In this document: positions 44,899 through 54,190 of the stretch, piece after piece
Layout: each line of letters starts with the position of its first letter
Position numbering within the stretch: position 1 is the first letter of the stretch
Source: Actinomadura sp. KC216
GTDB taxonomy: Bacteria > Actinomycetota > Actinomycetes > Streptosporangiales > Streptosporangiaceae
Direction of reading: 5' to 3'
Assembly (NCBI RefSeq): GCF_004348535.1
Contig: NZ_SMJX01000010.1
Coordinates: forward strand, 1-61,500
Length of the DNA stretch: 61,500 bases
Notes under the pieces: generated by a model
What the model saw: the letters and a program-made list of their open reading frames with translations, nothing else
The model's database searches: none
Told to the model about the DNA's origin: nothing
Made by a program: the position numbers and the translations under genes

Positions 44899-45930
44899 CT
44901 AGGCTCGCTCGACCGCCACAGCAACCTCGCGGGCGAGGAGCTGCCAATCGTCTCGCGCACCCGGCGGAAGGTAGACGGCACCTGCCCTGAGTCGTTGTTC
45001 GAGACCGTAGTCACCGGCGAAGGGGTCCAGTGCCAGTGAGGGCTCACTGGTCTCGGCGAGCTTGGTTCGCAACCCCTCGATCAGCTCGATGACCTGCTCC
45101 GCTGGGAGGGGCGTAAGCACGCGTGAAGCCCATTCGGTCGACCAGTCGTCCGCGGTCAGCCGCCCGCTGGGATCGATGAACAGCCCCTCGAAGACGGCGC
45201 TCCGATACGCGTCCGGCCAAATCGTCAGGTCGCCGCTCTGCGCACACGCCTCGACGCCCTCGCGCCGGACGACGAAGGTCTCGCGCATCGCGCGCTGCGC
45301 TACGGCGAGCCCGACCCGGCGTTGCACTGCTGGATCCAGTTCGGCCAGGCCAGCCGAGTTCAGACGCTTGGCAAGGTCGCCTCCGTAGAAGGTCCCGTAT
45401 TCGAGATCCTGGATCAAAGGCTCGGGCATCGAGAGCGTAAGGACCCCAAGCCGACGAAGCGCCCAGCGGGACCACAGCAACGCACCATCGAGACACAGAT
45501 GGACCATCTCTTCGTTGACCGGGGGTTGTTCGGATCGTCCGTGCCCCGTCCCGTAGGCGTTGCGGATCGCGCTGAGTTGAGTGGCGATTCCCTTCGCGCT
45601 CTGGACGAGCTGCCTCAGCGTCTGATCATCGCTGAGATCGGGCCCTGGTAGGCGATTCAAGGCCTTGTGCGCCTCAGTTACGCACTTGTCGTAATCCATC
45701 AGGGCGCCAGCGGCCTGTCCACGCGTCGACATGACGGTCTTCGCGATTGCCTCGACCAGCTCCTTAGCCGTCCCGACGGCAAGCGGACGATCTTGGGCAT
45801 CAAGAGCCGCGCCGAGACGCCGCTGCGTCGCCGCGATCGCCTGCCACGCCTCGTCCTTGATCCCGGTCGGGCGTTCGAGGGTGAGCTGGTACACGAACGG
45901 GAGCGTCGGTGCATCGGGGGCGGACGTCAT
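44899..45930 (-). CDS. Abi_C-domain protein
   Basis: A 343-residue protein whose residues about 50-150 match the abortive-infection C-terminal domain (Abi_C): 'AVGTAKELVEAIAKTVM' (family AKxLLExxxKxIL), 'LRQLVQSAKGIATQLSAIRN' and 'IRNAYGTGHGRS' (the RNxxGTGHG signature). The remaining C-terminal 190 residues are unfamiliar. Abi_C proteins are found in phage-defence loci; their action is unclear. It converges on the Mrr-STAND gene with 263 bp between them that hold only a doubtful 43-codon frame. Confidence 0.7.
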   Translation of the reverse strand: MTSAPDAPTLPFVYQLTLERPTGIKDEAWQAIAATQRRLGAALDAQDRPLAVGTAKELVEAIAKTVMSTRGQAAGALMDYDKCVTEAHKALNRLPGPDLSDDQTLRQLVQSAKGIATQLSAIRNAYGTGHGRSEQPPVNEEMVHLCLDGALLWSRWALRRLGVLTLSMPEPLIQDLEYGTFYGGDLAKRLNSAGLAELDPAVQRRVGLAVAQRAMRETFVVRREGVEACAQSGDLTIWPDAYRSAVFEGLFIDPSGRLTADDWSTEWASRVLTPLPAEQVIELIEGLRTKLAETSEPSLALDPFAGDYGLEQRLRAGAVYLPPGARDDWQLLAREVAVAVERA

Positions 45931-46206
45931 CGGCTGTTCCTCTCAGGCCGGCCAGAGCGGCGCCAGGTTCGAACCGATTCAACACCTCCTTCACCCGTCA
46001 CCCGGACCAATTTCCAGGCCATCGGCGCCCGGGAGCCTGGGTCGGCATCGGCCTTCACAGCTGGAAAGAGCCGTAGAGCGCCTACCGAGGGCACGACACA
46101 CGAAATCCCACCGCCACGCGAAGCCTGTGCGGAGAAGGTGGAGGTCCTCAGAGGCGCTGATCAACTCATCGCCGCTGAGCCGTGAGCAGTTCGATGCTCC
46201 GCAGGG

Positions 46207-46431
46207 TCAGCGGCGGTGGTGAGCCGCAGCGGACGGCGTGCGCCTTCCTGGTGGGTCGACGCTCTTCGCGGACGCGCTTGTCAAGATGATGTTGTAGCCA
46301 ACGGCCAGCGCGACGAACTCGGCGGCCCTGCACGAGGACGTGGTGGACAAGAGTTTCGAGATGCCCAGTGAGGCGGCGCATGACAGCAGGACGGTGACGA
46401 GCAGCATCACCGGCATGGTGGTCGCACTCAA
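46207..46431 (-). CDS. Possible small membrane protein, 74 aa
   Basis: A frame starting at TTG 46431 (or ATG 46419) with a hydrophobic segment 'MPVMLLVTVLLSCAASLGIS' and another hydrophobic stretch 'FVALAVGYNIILTSA', then a basic tail. GAAGG lies just upstream of the TTG. It is divergent from the gene at 46509. It could be a genuine small membrane peptide, but codon support is modest. The rest of 45931-46445 has nothing I can support. Confidence 0.35.
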   Translation of the reverse strand: MSATTMPVMLLVTVLLSCAASLGISKLLSTTSSCRAAEFVALAVGYNIILTSASAKSVDPPGRRTPSAAAHHRR

Positions 46432-46508
46432 GCACCTTCGGGACTATGATGTTGAAAAATGAAGCGGGACGCGCCTCTGCGTGCCGCAATCCTAAGCCGG
46501 GGGTTGTC

Positions 46509-47339
46509 ATGCACGCTGAGCCACCGCCGTCGCGTTGGTCCTCGGACCGTTTCGGTGAAGGCGCTGTACCGGTCCGCCGCGCGGTAGCCGAGGCGGTCCT
46601 GGAGGCCATCGAGAACGCCCGGGATGCGCAGGGCTCCTCCGGGACCGACAAGCAGCACCCCTTCGGGTTCACCCTCATGGCGCGCAAGTTCGAAACGCTC
46701 GGCCGCTCATTCACGGACATGCCCGGCGTCACCACGATCAGGCCTACGGGCTCCATGCACGAGTTGACCGTGGTGTCGGGGAACTTGCTGTTCCCGTTCG
46801 AGTTCGCCAAGGATCGCTCGACGAATGTGATGAAGGCCCAGATCGGCGGGACCGCCAAGGTCTCCGGGCTGCTCAAGATCCTCTTCCGTCGTTTCGGCCC
46901 GGAGCCCTCGATGGTGCAGCTTGCCCTCGACACCGGCGACGACGGGGAGACGCGCAGGCTTGAGGCCGTCGCCACTAGCCTCGCGCGGTTGCCCGAAGGC
47001 ACGAGACTGGTCCTGATCGCTTACGCCTGCAACTCTCAGGCGGGGCTCCTGGAACTGTGGTGGGGCGAGGCCGAACTACTGGACGAGCACGGCAGGATCA
47101 GGTGGGTCCACTGCGAGGAGATTCCCTTCCGCAAGGCGCCTCCATCAGGGGGACAACTGCCCGGCACCGGCTCTGGTCCAGGAGACCTTCCGTCCTCGCC
47201 GAAGTTCGATGAGGGACCGATGCCCACGCCGCCGTTGAACGCACGCCCGGCCGTCGAGGTCAAGAATCAGGACGCGTTCCCACCGCGCACAGAAACCGAG
47301 ACACCTACGCAGGGCGTAGCCGACGATGAAGGACACTGA
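46509..47339 (+). CDS. Hypothetical partner of the XRE-ImmA gene, 276 aa
   Basis: An unrecognised soluble protein. Residues 40-200 have an alpha/beta pattern ('AVPVRRAVAEAVLEAIENAR', 'FGFTLMARKFETLGRSFTD', 'TRLVLIAYACNSQAGLLELW') and the last 75 are Pro/Gly-rich and disordered. ATG 46446 is an alternative start, 21 codons earlier. Its 3' end overlaps the following XRE-ImmA/IrrE gene by 14 bases, an arrangement that resembles a regulator-protease module with its target or toxin. Confidence 0.6.
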   Translation: MHAEPPPSRWSSDRFGEGAVPVRRAVAEAVLEAIENARDAQGSSGTDKQHPFGFTLMARKFETLGRSFTDMPGVTTIRPTGSMHELTVVSGNLLFPFEFAKDRSTNVMKAQIGGTAKVSGLLKILFRRFGPEPSMVQLALDTGDDGETRRLEAVATSLARLPEGTRLVLIAYACNSQAGLLELWWGEAELLDEHGRIRWVHCEEIPFRKAPPSGGQLPGTGSGPGDLPSSPKFDEGPMPTPPLNARPAVEVKNQDAFPPRTETETPTQGVADDEGH

Positions 47340-48507
47340 GCAGCTACACATCTTCGGTGACCGAACAGCAGACGGCTCGCGACCGACTCCGAGTCTTGTT
47401 TCTACTGCGTTCGAGGCCACGCGGCTGACCCAGGCCCGCAGGCTGGCCGCCCTCACTAAGAAAGAAGTTGCCACGCGTATCGGAGTATCGCCCGCGGCTG
47501 TCGGCCAGTACGAGGCGGGGGCAAGCAGACCGCGCCCCGATCTAGTGCCTTTGCTTGCAGAGGTCCTGTCCGTACCGATGACCTTCTTCCTGCCCGGACG
47601 ACCTCACGGCAAGCTCGACGGCTCCATGGCACACTTCCGCAGTCTGCGCTCGGCACGGGCTTACCAACGAGCAAAGGCCGTCGCCTTCGTCGAACAGGTC
47701 TGGGAACTGACCTTTGCGCTGGAGAAGCGCGTGCAACTACCGCTGGTCGACCTGCCCGGGTTCGCTGGCGGAGAAGTCGCCTCAGGCGTGGATCTCCCTA
47801 GGGACCCGACCCAGGCCGCTCGGGCACTGCGCGCACATTGGGGTCTGGGCGTCGGGCCGATCAGTCATCTGGTGCGGCACATGGAAGCCCACGGCATCGT
47901 CGTGGCGTTCCCCAAGCAAGACGAGGACGCGGTCTCGGTGGACGCCTTCTCGACCTCCGGCCTCCCCCGCCCCATAGTGGTACTCACACCCAACCGATTC
48001 GATGACGTCTACCGGCACCGCTTCACCGCCGCCCACGAACTCGGCCACCTCGTCCTGCACGGGGACGCCGCATCCGGGGACATGCGCCAGGAACGAGAAG
48101 CGGACGCCTTCGCGGCGGAATTCCTGACCCCTCGCGAAAGCGTCCTGCCCGAACTGCCCACACGGACCGACTTCAGACGGCTCGCCGAACTACGCACGAC
48201 CTGGGGCGTCTCCGTGGACTCGCTGCTGTACCGCTGCCGCGAACTGGGCCTGCTCTCCGACTCAGCCGCCAGCAGAGCCCACCAGAAACTGCACAGTCTG
48301 AGAGAACAACCAGGCTTCAGGAATGAGCCCGTAACCGGCTACCCCGGAGAACAACCGGTCCTACTGTCCAGCGCATTCGAACTTGCGACCACGGAGACAG
48401 ACCTTACGGCTCCGGCCCTTGCACGCGAACTGTGCTGGAGTGTTCCCCGCGTCCGCGAACTGATCGGCCTCCCCGATAAGCGCCCAACGCTGAGGCTGGT
48501 GCCATAG
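47326..48507 (+). CDS. XRE regulator with ImmA/IrrE metallopeptidase domain
   Basis: A 393-residue two-domain protein. The XRE HTH is at about residues 33-90 ('RRLAALTKKEVATRIGVSPA' and 'QYEAGASRPRPDLVPLLAEV'). The ImmA/IrrE zinc protease domain has AAHELGHLVLH (HExxH) near residue 235 and the downstream 'EREADAFAAEFLTPRE' providing the third ligand. Relatives cleave or derepress phage and ICE repressors after DNA damage (ImmA, IrrE/DdrO). It is coupled to the upstream gene. Its 3' end is antisense to the tail of a DUF2637 pseudogene for 147 bp. Confidence 0.85.
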   Translation: MKDTEQLHIFGDRTADGSRPTPSLVSTAFEATRLTQARRLAALTKKEVATRIGVSPAAVGQYEAGASRPRPDLVPLLAEVLSVPMTFFLPGRPHGKLDGSMAHFRSLRSARAYQRAKAVAFVEQVWELTFALEKRVQLPLVDLPGFAGGEVASGVDLPRDPTQAARALRAHWGLGVGPISHLVRHMEAHGIVVAFPKQDEDAVSVDAFSTSGLPRPIVVLTPNRFDDVYRHRFTAAHELGHLVLHGDAASGDMRQEREADAFAAEFLTPRESVLPELPTRTDFRRLAELRTTWGVSVDSLLYRCRELGLLSDSAASRAHQKLHSLREQPGFRNEPVTGYPGEQPVLLSSAFELATTETDLTAPALARELCWSVPRVRELIGLPDKRPTLRLVP

Positions 48508-49440
48508 CGACCTCGCCTCTTCCCTCGACCGTCGCTCTATTGAGACGCGTCCAACACCCGTGTAGGACGCGACGGCGTCAAGCCGCCCGGCACGGCCAGC
48601 CTGTTTGACCAGCCGTCCCCAGCGCTCACTGCGCCCGAACTGGCTGCCGATCGCCTTCCCCGGCGGCAGGTCCCCCGCGGGCGGGCGGTGGGCCGCCGCC
48701 CACTGCCACGCCCGCCGTTGTATGCCCACATCTCCTGCCCTGTCCACATGAGACGAGGACCGCTGTGACCGCGCGCCATCGACCGCGCCACGCTGTTGAA
48801 GCCGCGAAGAGTGTCTGAGGTCCAAGATCTGATCGGTATGCGCCTTCTCCGAGGTCGCGGGCCGAGCGGCTGGACTCCTCAGAGTCTCCTCTGAGGCCGC
48901 CGGGGCAGCAAACGATCCCCTATGGGTCTTCTCAGAAGGGCTGTGCGTCGCCACGGAGATCCTACGAGCGTTCTCAGAGGTCATATGTACCGCTTCGGAG
49001 ATAACACCGACCTCAGCGTCGTCGCTCTCCATTCTCGTGACGGAGGTGTGCCTGATTTGCCGCATCAGCAGTTCATAAGCGCCGATGAGGGCGCAGCTGG
49101 GCCAAGCGGCGATGAGCCGGCCGACTATCGATGGTTCGGCGACGGCGACGTTGGCGGCCAGGCTGGCGGCGCTGCCCAGCACCAGCAGCGTCCACGGCAA
49201 CATGCCGCTGCGGCGGCCCTGCCGGGAGTCGACCAGCAGCGACATCGAGGCCACCGAGATCATCCCGTCCACGCTCACCGGCAGCAGTGCCGCCGTCCAG
49301 GACGTTTCTCCGTACCGCAGCACGAGCTGGTACATGTGCTAGTAGCTGATCACTGCCGCGATGCCGGCCAACACGATGACGCTGGCTGTGGAGGCCCACC
49401 GGATCACCCAGTCTGCGAGGGAAAACTCTGCCCTTGCCAT
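48361..49440 (-). pseudogene. DUF2637 protein interrupted by a nonsense codon
   Basis: A membrane protein gene with ATG at 49440. 'SVIVLAGIAAVISY' is followed by TAG, where the intact paralogue at 49579 has AAG (Lys, 'AAVLSYKHMYM'). The frame then continues as 'HMYQLVLRYGETSWTAALLP', 'RSGMLPWTLLVLGSAASLAA' and a charged tail ending in 'FGRSERWGRLVKQAGRAGRL'. A single A-to-T change would create the stop. The normal end (RLDAxAS) is also passed without a stop. DUF2637 proteins are typical of actinomycete mobile elements. Confidence 0.7.
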
Positions 49441-49578
49441 GGCCGATCAGTCCTCTGCCTCGTCGACCAGGGCTGCGGTGTTTAGTGGTACCTCGCCCAG
49501 GAGTAGAGTGATATATGGGGATTTGGTTCGTGTCCGGCCTCGGACTCAAACCCCCCATCGGACGAGCTTTGGCAGGCC

Positions 49579-50418
49579 TCAAGACGCAATCGCGTCAAGG
49601 CGTCCGGCAAGACCTGCCTGCTTGACCAGTCGTCCCCAGCGTTCACTTCGCCCGAACTGATCTGCAATCACCTTCCCGGGCGGGAGATTTCCCTTCGGTG
49701 TGCGGTTATCCATCGCCCAGAGCCACGCACGCTTTTGGAGATCAAGATCCTTTCCAGCGCGCGTGCGCTGCGTCGACCGTCGTGCGCGTGCGTGGCAGGC
49801 CGCATCAACAGGATGTGATTCCTCTGAGGAATGTATGAGTTCGAAGGCACGATCCGTACGAGCTGCCTCTGAGCTCTCGCCTCGGGCTCCGAGATTGCTG
49901 ACAGGCCCAGCCGAAGGTGCCAGCGCGGCGCGTGGCGTGCTGGGTGATGTCTCAATCGGACCATGAGTCGACTCCGCGTCGACGCGAATCCTCCCTGAGG
50001 TCGTAGTACGGGACTCTGTGGTCGGTCCAGAACGGTGACGGACCTGGCGCATCAACAACTCGTAGGAGCCGATCAACGCCGCCGAGGGCCACGCGGCGAT
50101 CAGCCTGCCCACGAGCGAGGGCTCAGCCACGGCCACGTTGGCCGCCAGGCTGGCGGCACTTCCGATCACCAGCAATGCCCACGGCAGAAAACCGCTGCGC
50201 CGTCCCTGCCGGGAGTCGCCCAGCAAAGTCATGGACGAGACCGCGATCATCCCGTCCACCGAAACCGGCAACAGCGCCGCCGTCCAAGAGGTCTCGCCGT
50301 ACTCGCGAACCAGCATGTACATGTGCTTGTACGACAGCACTGCCGCGATCCCGGCCAGCACGATGACGCTGATGGTGGTCGTCCACCGAATCGCTCGATC
50401 GCTCCAGCCCTCAGTCAC
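49579..50418 (-). CDS. DUF2637 membrane protein (intact copy)
   Basis: A 279-residue DUF2637 protein. Four hydrophobic segments fill the N-terminal half ('TISVIVLAGIAAVLSYKH', 'WTAALLPVSVDGMIAVSSM', 'LPWALLVIGSAASLAANVA', 'GRLIAAWPSAALIGSYELLM'). A long charged linker and a small DNA-binding-like C-terminal region ('PPGKVIADQFGRSERWGRLV') follow. I chose GTG 50418 because GGGGAG lies 6 bases upstream. The family occurs with actinobacterial ICE/plasmid transfer genes. A role in transfer is inferred from that, not shown here. Confidence 0.85.
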   Translation of the reverse strand: MTEGWSDRAIRWTTTISVIVLAGIAAVLSYKHMYMLVREYGETSWTAALLPVSVDGMIAVSSMTLLGDSRQGRRSGFLPWALLVIGSAASLAANVAVAEPSLVGRLIAAWPSAALIGSYELLMRQVRHRSGPTTESRTTTSGRIRVDAESTHGPIETSPSTPRAALAPSAGPVSNLGARGESSEAARTDRAFELIHSSEESHPVDAACHARARRSTQRTRAGKDLDLQKRAWLWAMDNRTPKGNLPPGKVIADQFGRSERWGRLVKQAGLAGRLDAIAS

Positions 50419-50776
50419 GACCGCTCCCCCTTCCCCGCGGCTTACCGGGTAGAGAGAACCGCTCCTCCACGATGAGAAGCCTGGTCGAGCCTGTTCCCAT
50501 GTCTTGCGTGCCCTGCAGGGGGCGCAACCAGGTGGGTCGAGACAGCCACTGACCAGCACACGATGCGGAAATCTGACGCGAATCGGGCCGAGGAATCCGA
50601 CAGTGCGCGAACCTTCCACACAGGAAGCAGCTAACCAGATTCGCTCCGTCGACTGTGGTGTAACCAGACGCCTTCGACCCCTGAAGTACTGTCAAGCCCA
50701 AGTCGTGTCCCCCCATCGCTCGCTCAGCGGCAAAAGTGGATGCATCCGGCGAATCGTAGGGGTCGATACTGTGGCG
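50419..50776. other. Stretch without a supported gene
   Basis: This 358-bp interval between the DUF2637 start and the RusA-like relic has overlapping frames on both strands but none with coding character or a ribosome site. It must hold the promoter of the DUF2637 gene; no clear -35/-10 pair stands out. Confidence 0.35.
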
Positions 50777-51476
50777 ATGGAGTGTCTCTTTGCCCGGCCG
50801 ACCGGTGCGCCCGCTCTTCTGCGGCTCGCGCCGGTCCTGGAGAGCTGGAAGCCAGGGAACATTCAGATCAGCGTCGGCTACGCGCCTACCTCGATGAGGT
50901 CGAGGCCTTGGCCTTGGCGTGCGTGCAGCCACCGGATGAAAACGTCGCGGTGGAATTGACCGTAGGTCTTCCTGCTGGCGTCCCGCTGATCGGTGGTGGT
51001 CGTGACCTGGACAATTATCTCTTCCCGGTCGCACGGAGGATTGGCGCCGCACGTATACACGCGGCGTTTGACTACAAGCGGGCCGCAGTGCCCTCGGGGA
51101 TCGCGATCTCCCCAGTGGCCCGGGAGAGCGATCCGCCGGACGAGCCACGACTCACGGTGCACACCACCGTCTCTGGCCAGTCACCCGCATGGAAGCAACA
51201 GATCCACGATGCTTGCGACGCCGTAGTCGGCACACCGCTGCTTGCCGGGCCGGTGGCGCTGGTCATCCGGTTCAAGGTATCGAGCCGACGCAACTGGTCA
51301 ACACTCTGGAAACCCGCCATCGACGCCCTCGGGCCTGTGCTGGGGGCACTCGACCCTCGCAAGCCCTTCAGCCCGAACGATGACCGCATCAGCACCTCGC
51401 GTTGCATCGCACTATCGATGATTCGCTGGCCGACGACATAGACATCGCCATGTGGTGGCATCAGCCAGCCGTCTGA
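50777..51476 (+). pseudogene. RusA-like resolvase-type gene with frameshifts
   Basis: Three frames are needed for one protein. ATG 50777 gives 'MECLFARPTGAPALLRLAPV'. A second frame from about 50860 gives 'QRRLRAYLDEVEALALACVQ', 'GPVALVIRFKVSSRRNWS' and 'LWKPAIDALGPVLG' with PNDDRIST. The third frame resumes as 'LALHRTIDDSLADDIDIAMW' and ends at 51476. The 'KPxIDAL ... DDRI' arrangement resembles RusA Holliday-junction resolvases, without the first Asp pair. One base is missing near 51395. Sequencing error is possible. Confidence 0.5.
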
Positions 51477-51742
51477 CCGGCCCGTCACCTGCAGCGCCTA
51501 TACCCACCGCGGCACGGGAGGATTGCGGTGCAGGGCGATTGCGAATAGGGCCCTGACCCGGGTCGGGGAGCCTGCCGATACCTCAACGACCCCAGTGGAG
51601 TCGCCGCGCCGCCTTCCTTTGGGCCTTCGGCACCCCGACTCCGGCTGATCATGGACGGCGGGACGAGACCCGTGTGGGCCGCTGGCGGGGCCAGGCAGAA
51701 GAACCCCGGAATTGGGGAGAGAGTGGGAGCTACCCTGTCGTT

Positions 51743-53092
51743 GTGGCGATTTCAGTCGACGCATCCCGTGCTTTCCTGCTCCCCTCCCAGCTACGGCGTT
51801 TGGCCGAGGCCGTGCGTGACGCCGGCCAACACGACGAGTCCAGTTGGATCGAGTGGAAGAGCACCCTCCCGCTCGGTACCGATCAAGCGCGAGTCCATCT
51901 GGTCAAGCACATCCTGGGATTGGCCAACAGGTCACCCGAGGTGGCCGCACGCTGGGCCGAGGGCCATGGTTACCTTCTCGTCGGAGTGAGCCCCGGCGAG
52001 GTCAAAGGCGTTACCTCGATAGACCACAGCGTCATGGAGCAAAACCTCAAGCCGTACATCGGCCCGGATCTGGTGTGGACCCCCGAGTACGTGGAACTTG
52101 ACGGCAGGGACGTACTCATCGTGGTGGTGGCCCCGCCCAGACAGGGCGACCCCATTCGCTACCTCCGCAAGCCGCTGCCACACCCTAAGCACGACGGGTT
52201 CGTCCACTCCGAACACACGGTGTTCGTACGCCGCAACGCCCAGACCGTGAAGGCCGAGCCCGAAGAATGGCAGATGCTTCAACTCCGGTTCGCCGCTACA
52301 CAGAATCGTCTTGATGCGGAAGTCGTCGCCGCACAGCAGCGGATTGAGCGGCGCGCGGACTTTCCTGAGCACATCAAGGTGGACCTTGGGCGGTACCGGG
52401 AGTGGTTGCTCAGGGGCCGCTATCACGGCAGTGGGAGTCTGCACACGGATCCTGGGTGGGAGAAGCATGTCGCCGAGGTCGACGCGTACCTGGGCGCCCT
52501 GGAACAGGGTTTAAGGAGAAGGCTGCTGGACGAGCTGGCGCGGCACCTGCCGGCAACACTCTGTCTGGATCTGGTGAACCGGGTGGATCGTCCCTTCCCG
52601 GGCGTCAAAGTCATTCTAACGTTGTGCGCGGATGGTCGGCTGGAGTGCCCAGGGCCCGTTAGCGAACAGCTTCCGTTCTTCCATCCCCAGCATGCGCCGA
52701 GGCGCTACGGCACTTCCCTCGATATCGCTTCGGAAGAGGCTTTTCTCAACGCTGTAGATGAAGACCGGATAAGGCACCAGGCAGATGACCCGCCGCCTGG
52801 TGGATTCCGTAGCGAGGAAGTGCGGCAGGGCGACGGCTTGCGTATCACCTTCGATCCCGTAGACCTGCGTCCTGGGGAAACGCTGCGCCTCCCGCGTGTG
52901 CCGCTGGTAGTGACCGCCAACGTTGACTCGGTTGTGACCGTTGAGTGGAACGCGGCGGGACTTGGCGCCGACGGTCACGAGAGCGGGCGCATCATCCTCC
53001 CGGTCGCCGTCTCCACCCTTACACCGATGAAGGGCGACGACCTCGGCATGGCGATCGCCCGTGCGCTCGACCTGCCCACGGCAACCCCATAG
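51743..53092 (+). CDS. AlbA_2-domain (putative DNA-binding) protein
   Basis: A 449-residue protein with an N-terminal AlbA_2/Schlafen-AAA-type domain: 'SSWIEWKSTLPLGTDQARV' (ExK-like strand), 'HILGLANRSPEVAARWAEGH' and 'GYLLVGVSPGEVKGV'. 'HTVFVRRNAQTVKAEPEEW' is the usual domain end. The rest is a coiled-coil-like helix ('QNRLDAEVVAAQQRIERRAD') and a beta-rich C-terminal half. Related proteins sit in defence loci, with some acting as nucleases; that is not shown here. GTG 51743 or GTG 51674 may be the start. Confidence 0.65.
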   Translation: MAISVDASRAFLLPSQLRRLAEAVRDAGQHDESSWIEWKSTLPLGTDQARVHLVKHILGLANRSPEVAARWAEGHGYLLVGVSPGEVKGVTSIDHSVMEQNLKPYIGPDLVWTPEYVELDGRDVLIVVVAPPRQGDPIRYLRKPLPHPKHDGFVHSEHTVFVRRNAQTVKAEPEEWQMLQLRFAATQNRLDAEVVAAQQRIERRADFPEHIKVDLGRYREWLLRGRYHGSGSLHTDPGWEKHVAEVDAYLGALEQGLRRRLLDELARHLPATLCLDLVNRVDRPFPGVKVILTLCADGRLECPGPVSEQLPFFHPQHAPRRYGTSLDIASEEAFLNAVDEDRIRHQADDPPPGGFRSEEVRQGDGLRITFDPVDLRPGETLRLPRVPLVVTANVDSVVTVEWNAAGLGADGHESGRIILPVAVSTLTPMKGDDLGMAIARALDLPTATP

Positions 53093-53161
53093 GCAACAGG
53101 TTGACCAGCTCCATTAACAATGGCGATCCGGTCGCGAGGATACAGGTCAAGTAATGCACGC

Positions 53162-53445
53162 TTATCGGCACGTCTGCGCTGCACGCAGGAGACGTCGCCG
53201 CTGGCGGTCTTTAGTCGCGCGGCGGCGGGCCGACCAGCCGGTCCAGCAGCCCGTCCGAGGCCGGGCCGACACTGCGACGCCGGCGCACCCGGCCTGACAG
53301 GCGTTGATGTAGATCTTGCCGTCGGACCCGACCACAGGTCGTATTCCGTGGGGCAGAGGCAAGGCTCGGCCGAGCCTGCCAGAGCGGGCCCGGCCACAGC
53401 AGGCCCGGCCAGCGCGCCCAGCACGACCGCCAGGACGGGTGAAGA
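53162..53445 (-). pseudogene. Secreted Kazal-like protein remnant
   Basis: Two minus-strand frames join to a small exported protein. A hydrophobic signal-like 'LGALAGPAVAGPALAGSAEP' is followed by CLCPTEYDL. After one missing base comes VGSDGKIYINACQAGCAGV. The pattern C-x-C-P..Y.. then VGSDGxxYxNxCQAxC is that of Kazal-type protease-inhibitor domains. The N-terminus of the signal is lost at the border with the transposase relic. A broken gene, unless the frameshift is a sequencing error. Confidence 0.5.
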
Positions 53446-53454
53446 TCAATCTGG

Positions 53455-53910
53455 GCGGGTGCCTGGGACCTGCACCGCCCCGGCGATCCCGCCGCCGAGG
53501 ACTGGGTCGCCACCCACGCCCTGGCGCTGCTGGCCGGACAGACCGGCCAGGTCATCACGGCCCTGGACGCCCAGGCCGCCGGGGCTCCCCGCCCACCGCC
53601 GCCAACAGATCGACACCGCCTTCCGCTACCTGACCGGCCGCGCCGCGTTCCTGCGCTACGACAAGGCCCTGCAGGGCGGATGGCCGATCGCCACCGGCGC
53701 CATCGAAGGCGCCGTCCGCCACATCTGGCCGACCGACTCGACATCGGCGGCGCCCGCTGGGGCTTGGCCGGCGCCGAGGCCATCCTGAAACTGTGCACCG
53801 TGGGTCGCCAACAACAAATTCCCGGAATACCGGCGCTTCCACCTCGCACGCGAACACCACCGCGTTCGCCACACCCACAACCAAGGAAAGTACGAGCTCA
53901 TCGCCTTCTG
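53455..53910 (+). mobile_element. ISKra4-type transposase remnant
   Basis: Pieces in several frames align in order to an IS transposase C-terminus of the ISKra4 type: 'EDWVATHALALLAGQTGQV', 'RRQQIDTAFRYLTGRAAFLR', 'WPIATGAIEGAVRHI', 'ADRLDIGGARWGLAGAEAIL' and 'VANNKFPEYRRFHLAREHHR'. At least three frameshifts and no terminal repeats found. The 280 bp to the aquaporin gene hold no further gene. Confidence 0.6.
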
Positions 53911-54190
53911 TGGTGCGTCGTGCCGGGCTTGGCATTGGCGGTGTGAGCCGTTCACCCTCTTTGGACCGTCCCTCCCCCCGTCCTGCTCACGATCATCAGC
54001 CTGATCCCGGATCCCCGGCCTCGGCGGGAGCCGGTCATCGGCTTTCGCGTCCCGGTCAACGTGCTGCTCGGCGTGAGAAGATCCCGGGCCCATGTACCGG
54101 CAAGCCGCGGCCAAGCCTCGCTCACGGTCGATCAACGTGAGTTGATCTTGTGTAGGCCCCGGGTAGGTCGCTGGGACCAGTCGTCGGGGG

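Noticed and set aside
45966..45990. GGTTCGAACC box resembling a tRNA T-loop
   Set aside because: No acceptor, D or anticodon stems fit around it. I found no convincing tRNA in the window.
46166..47002. Long minus-strand frame of 278 codons
   Set aside because: It lies antisense to the better-supported plus-strand gene at 46509 and its translation has the Ser/Arg-rich composition of a shadow frame.
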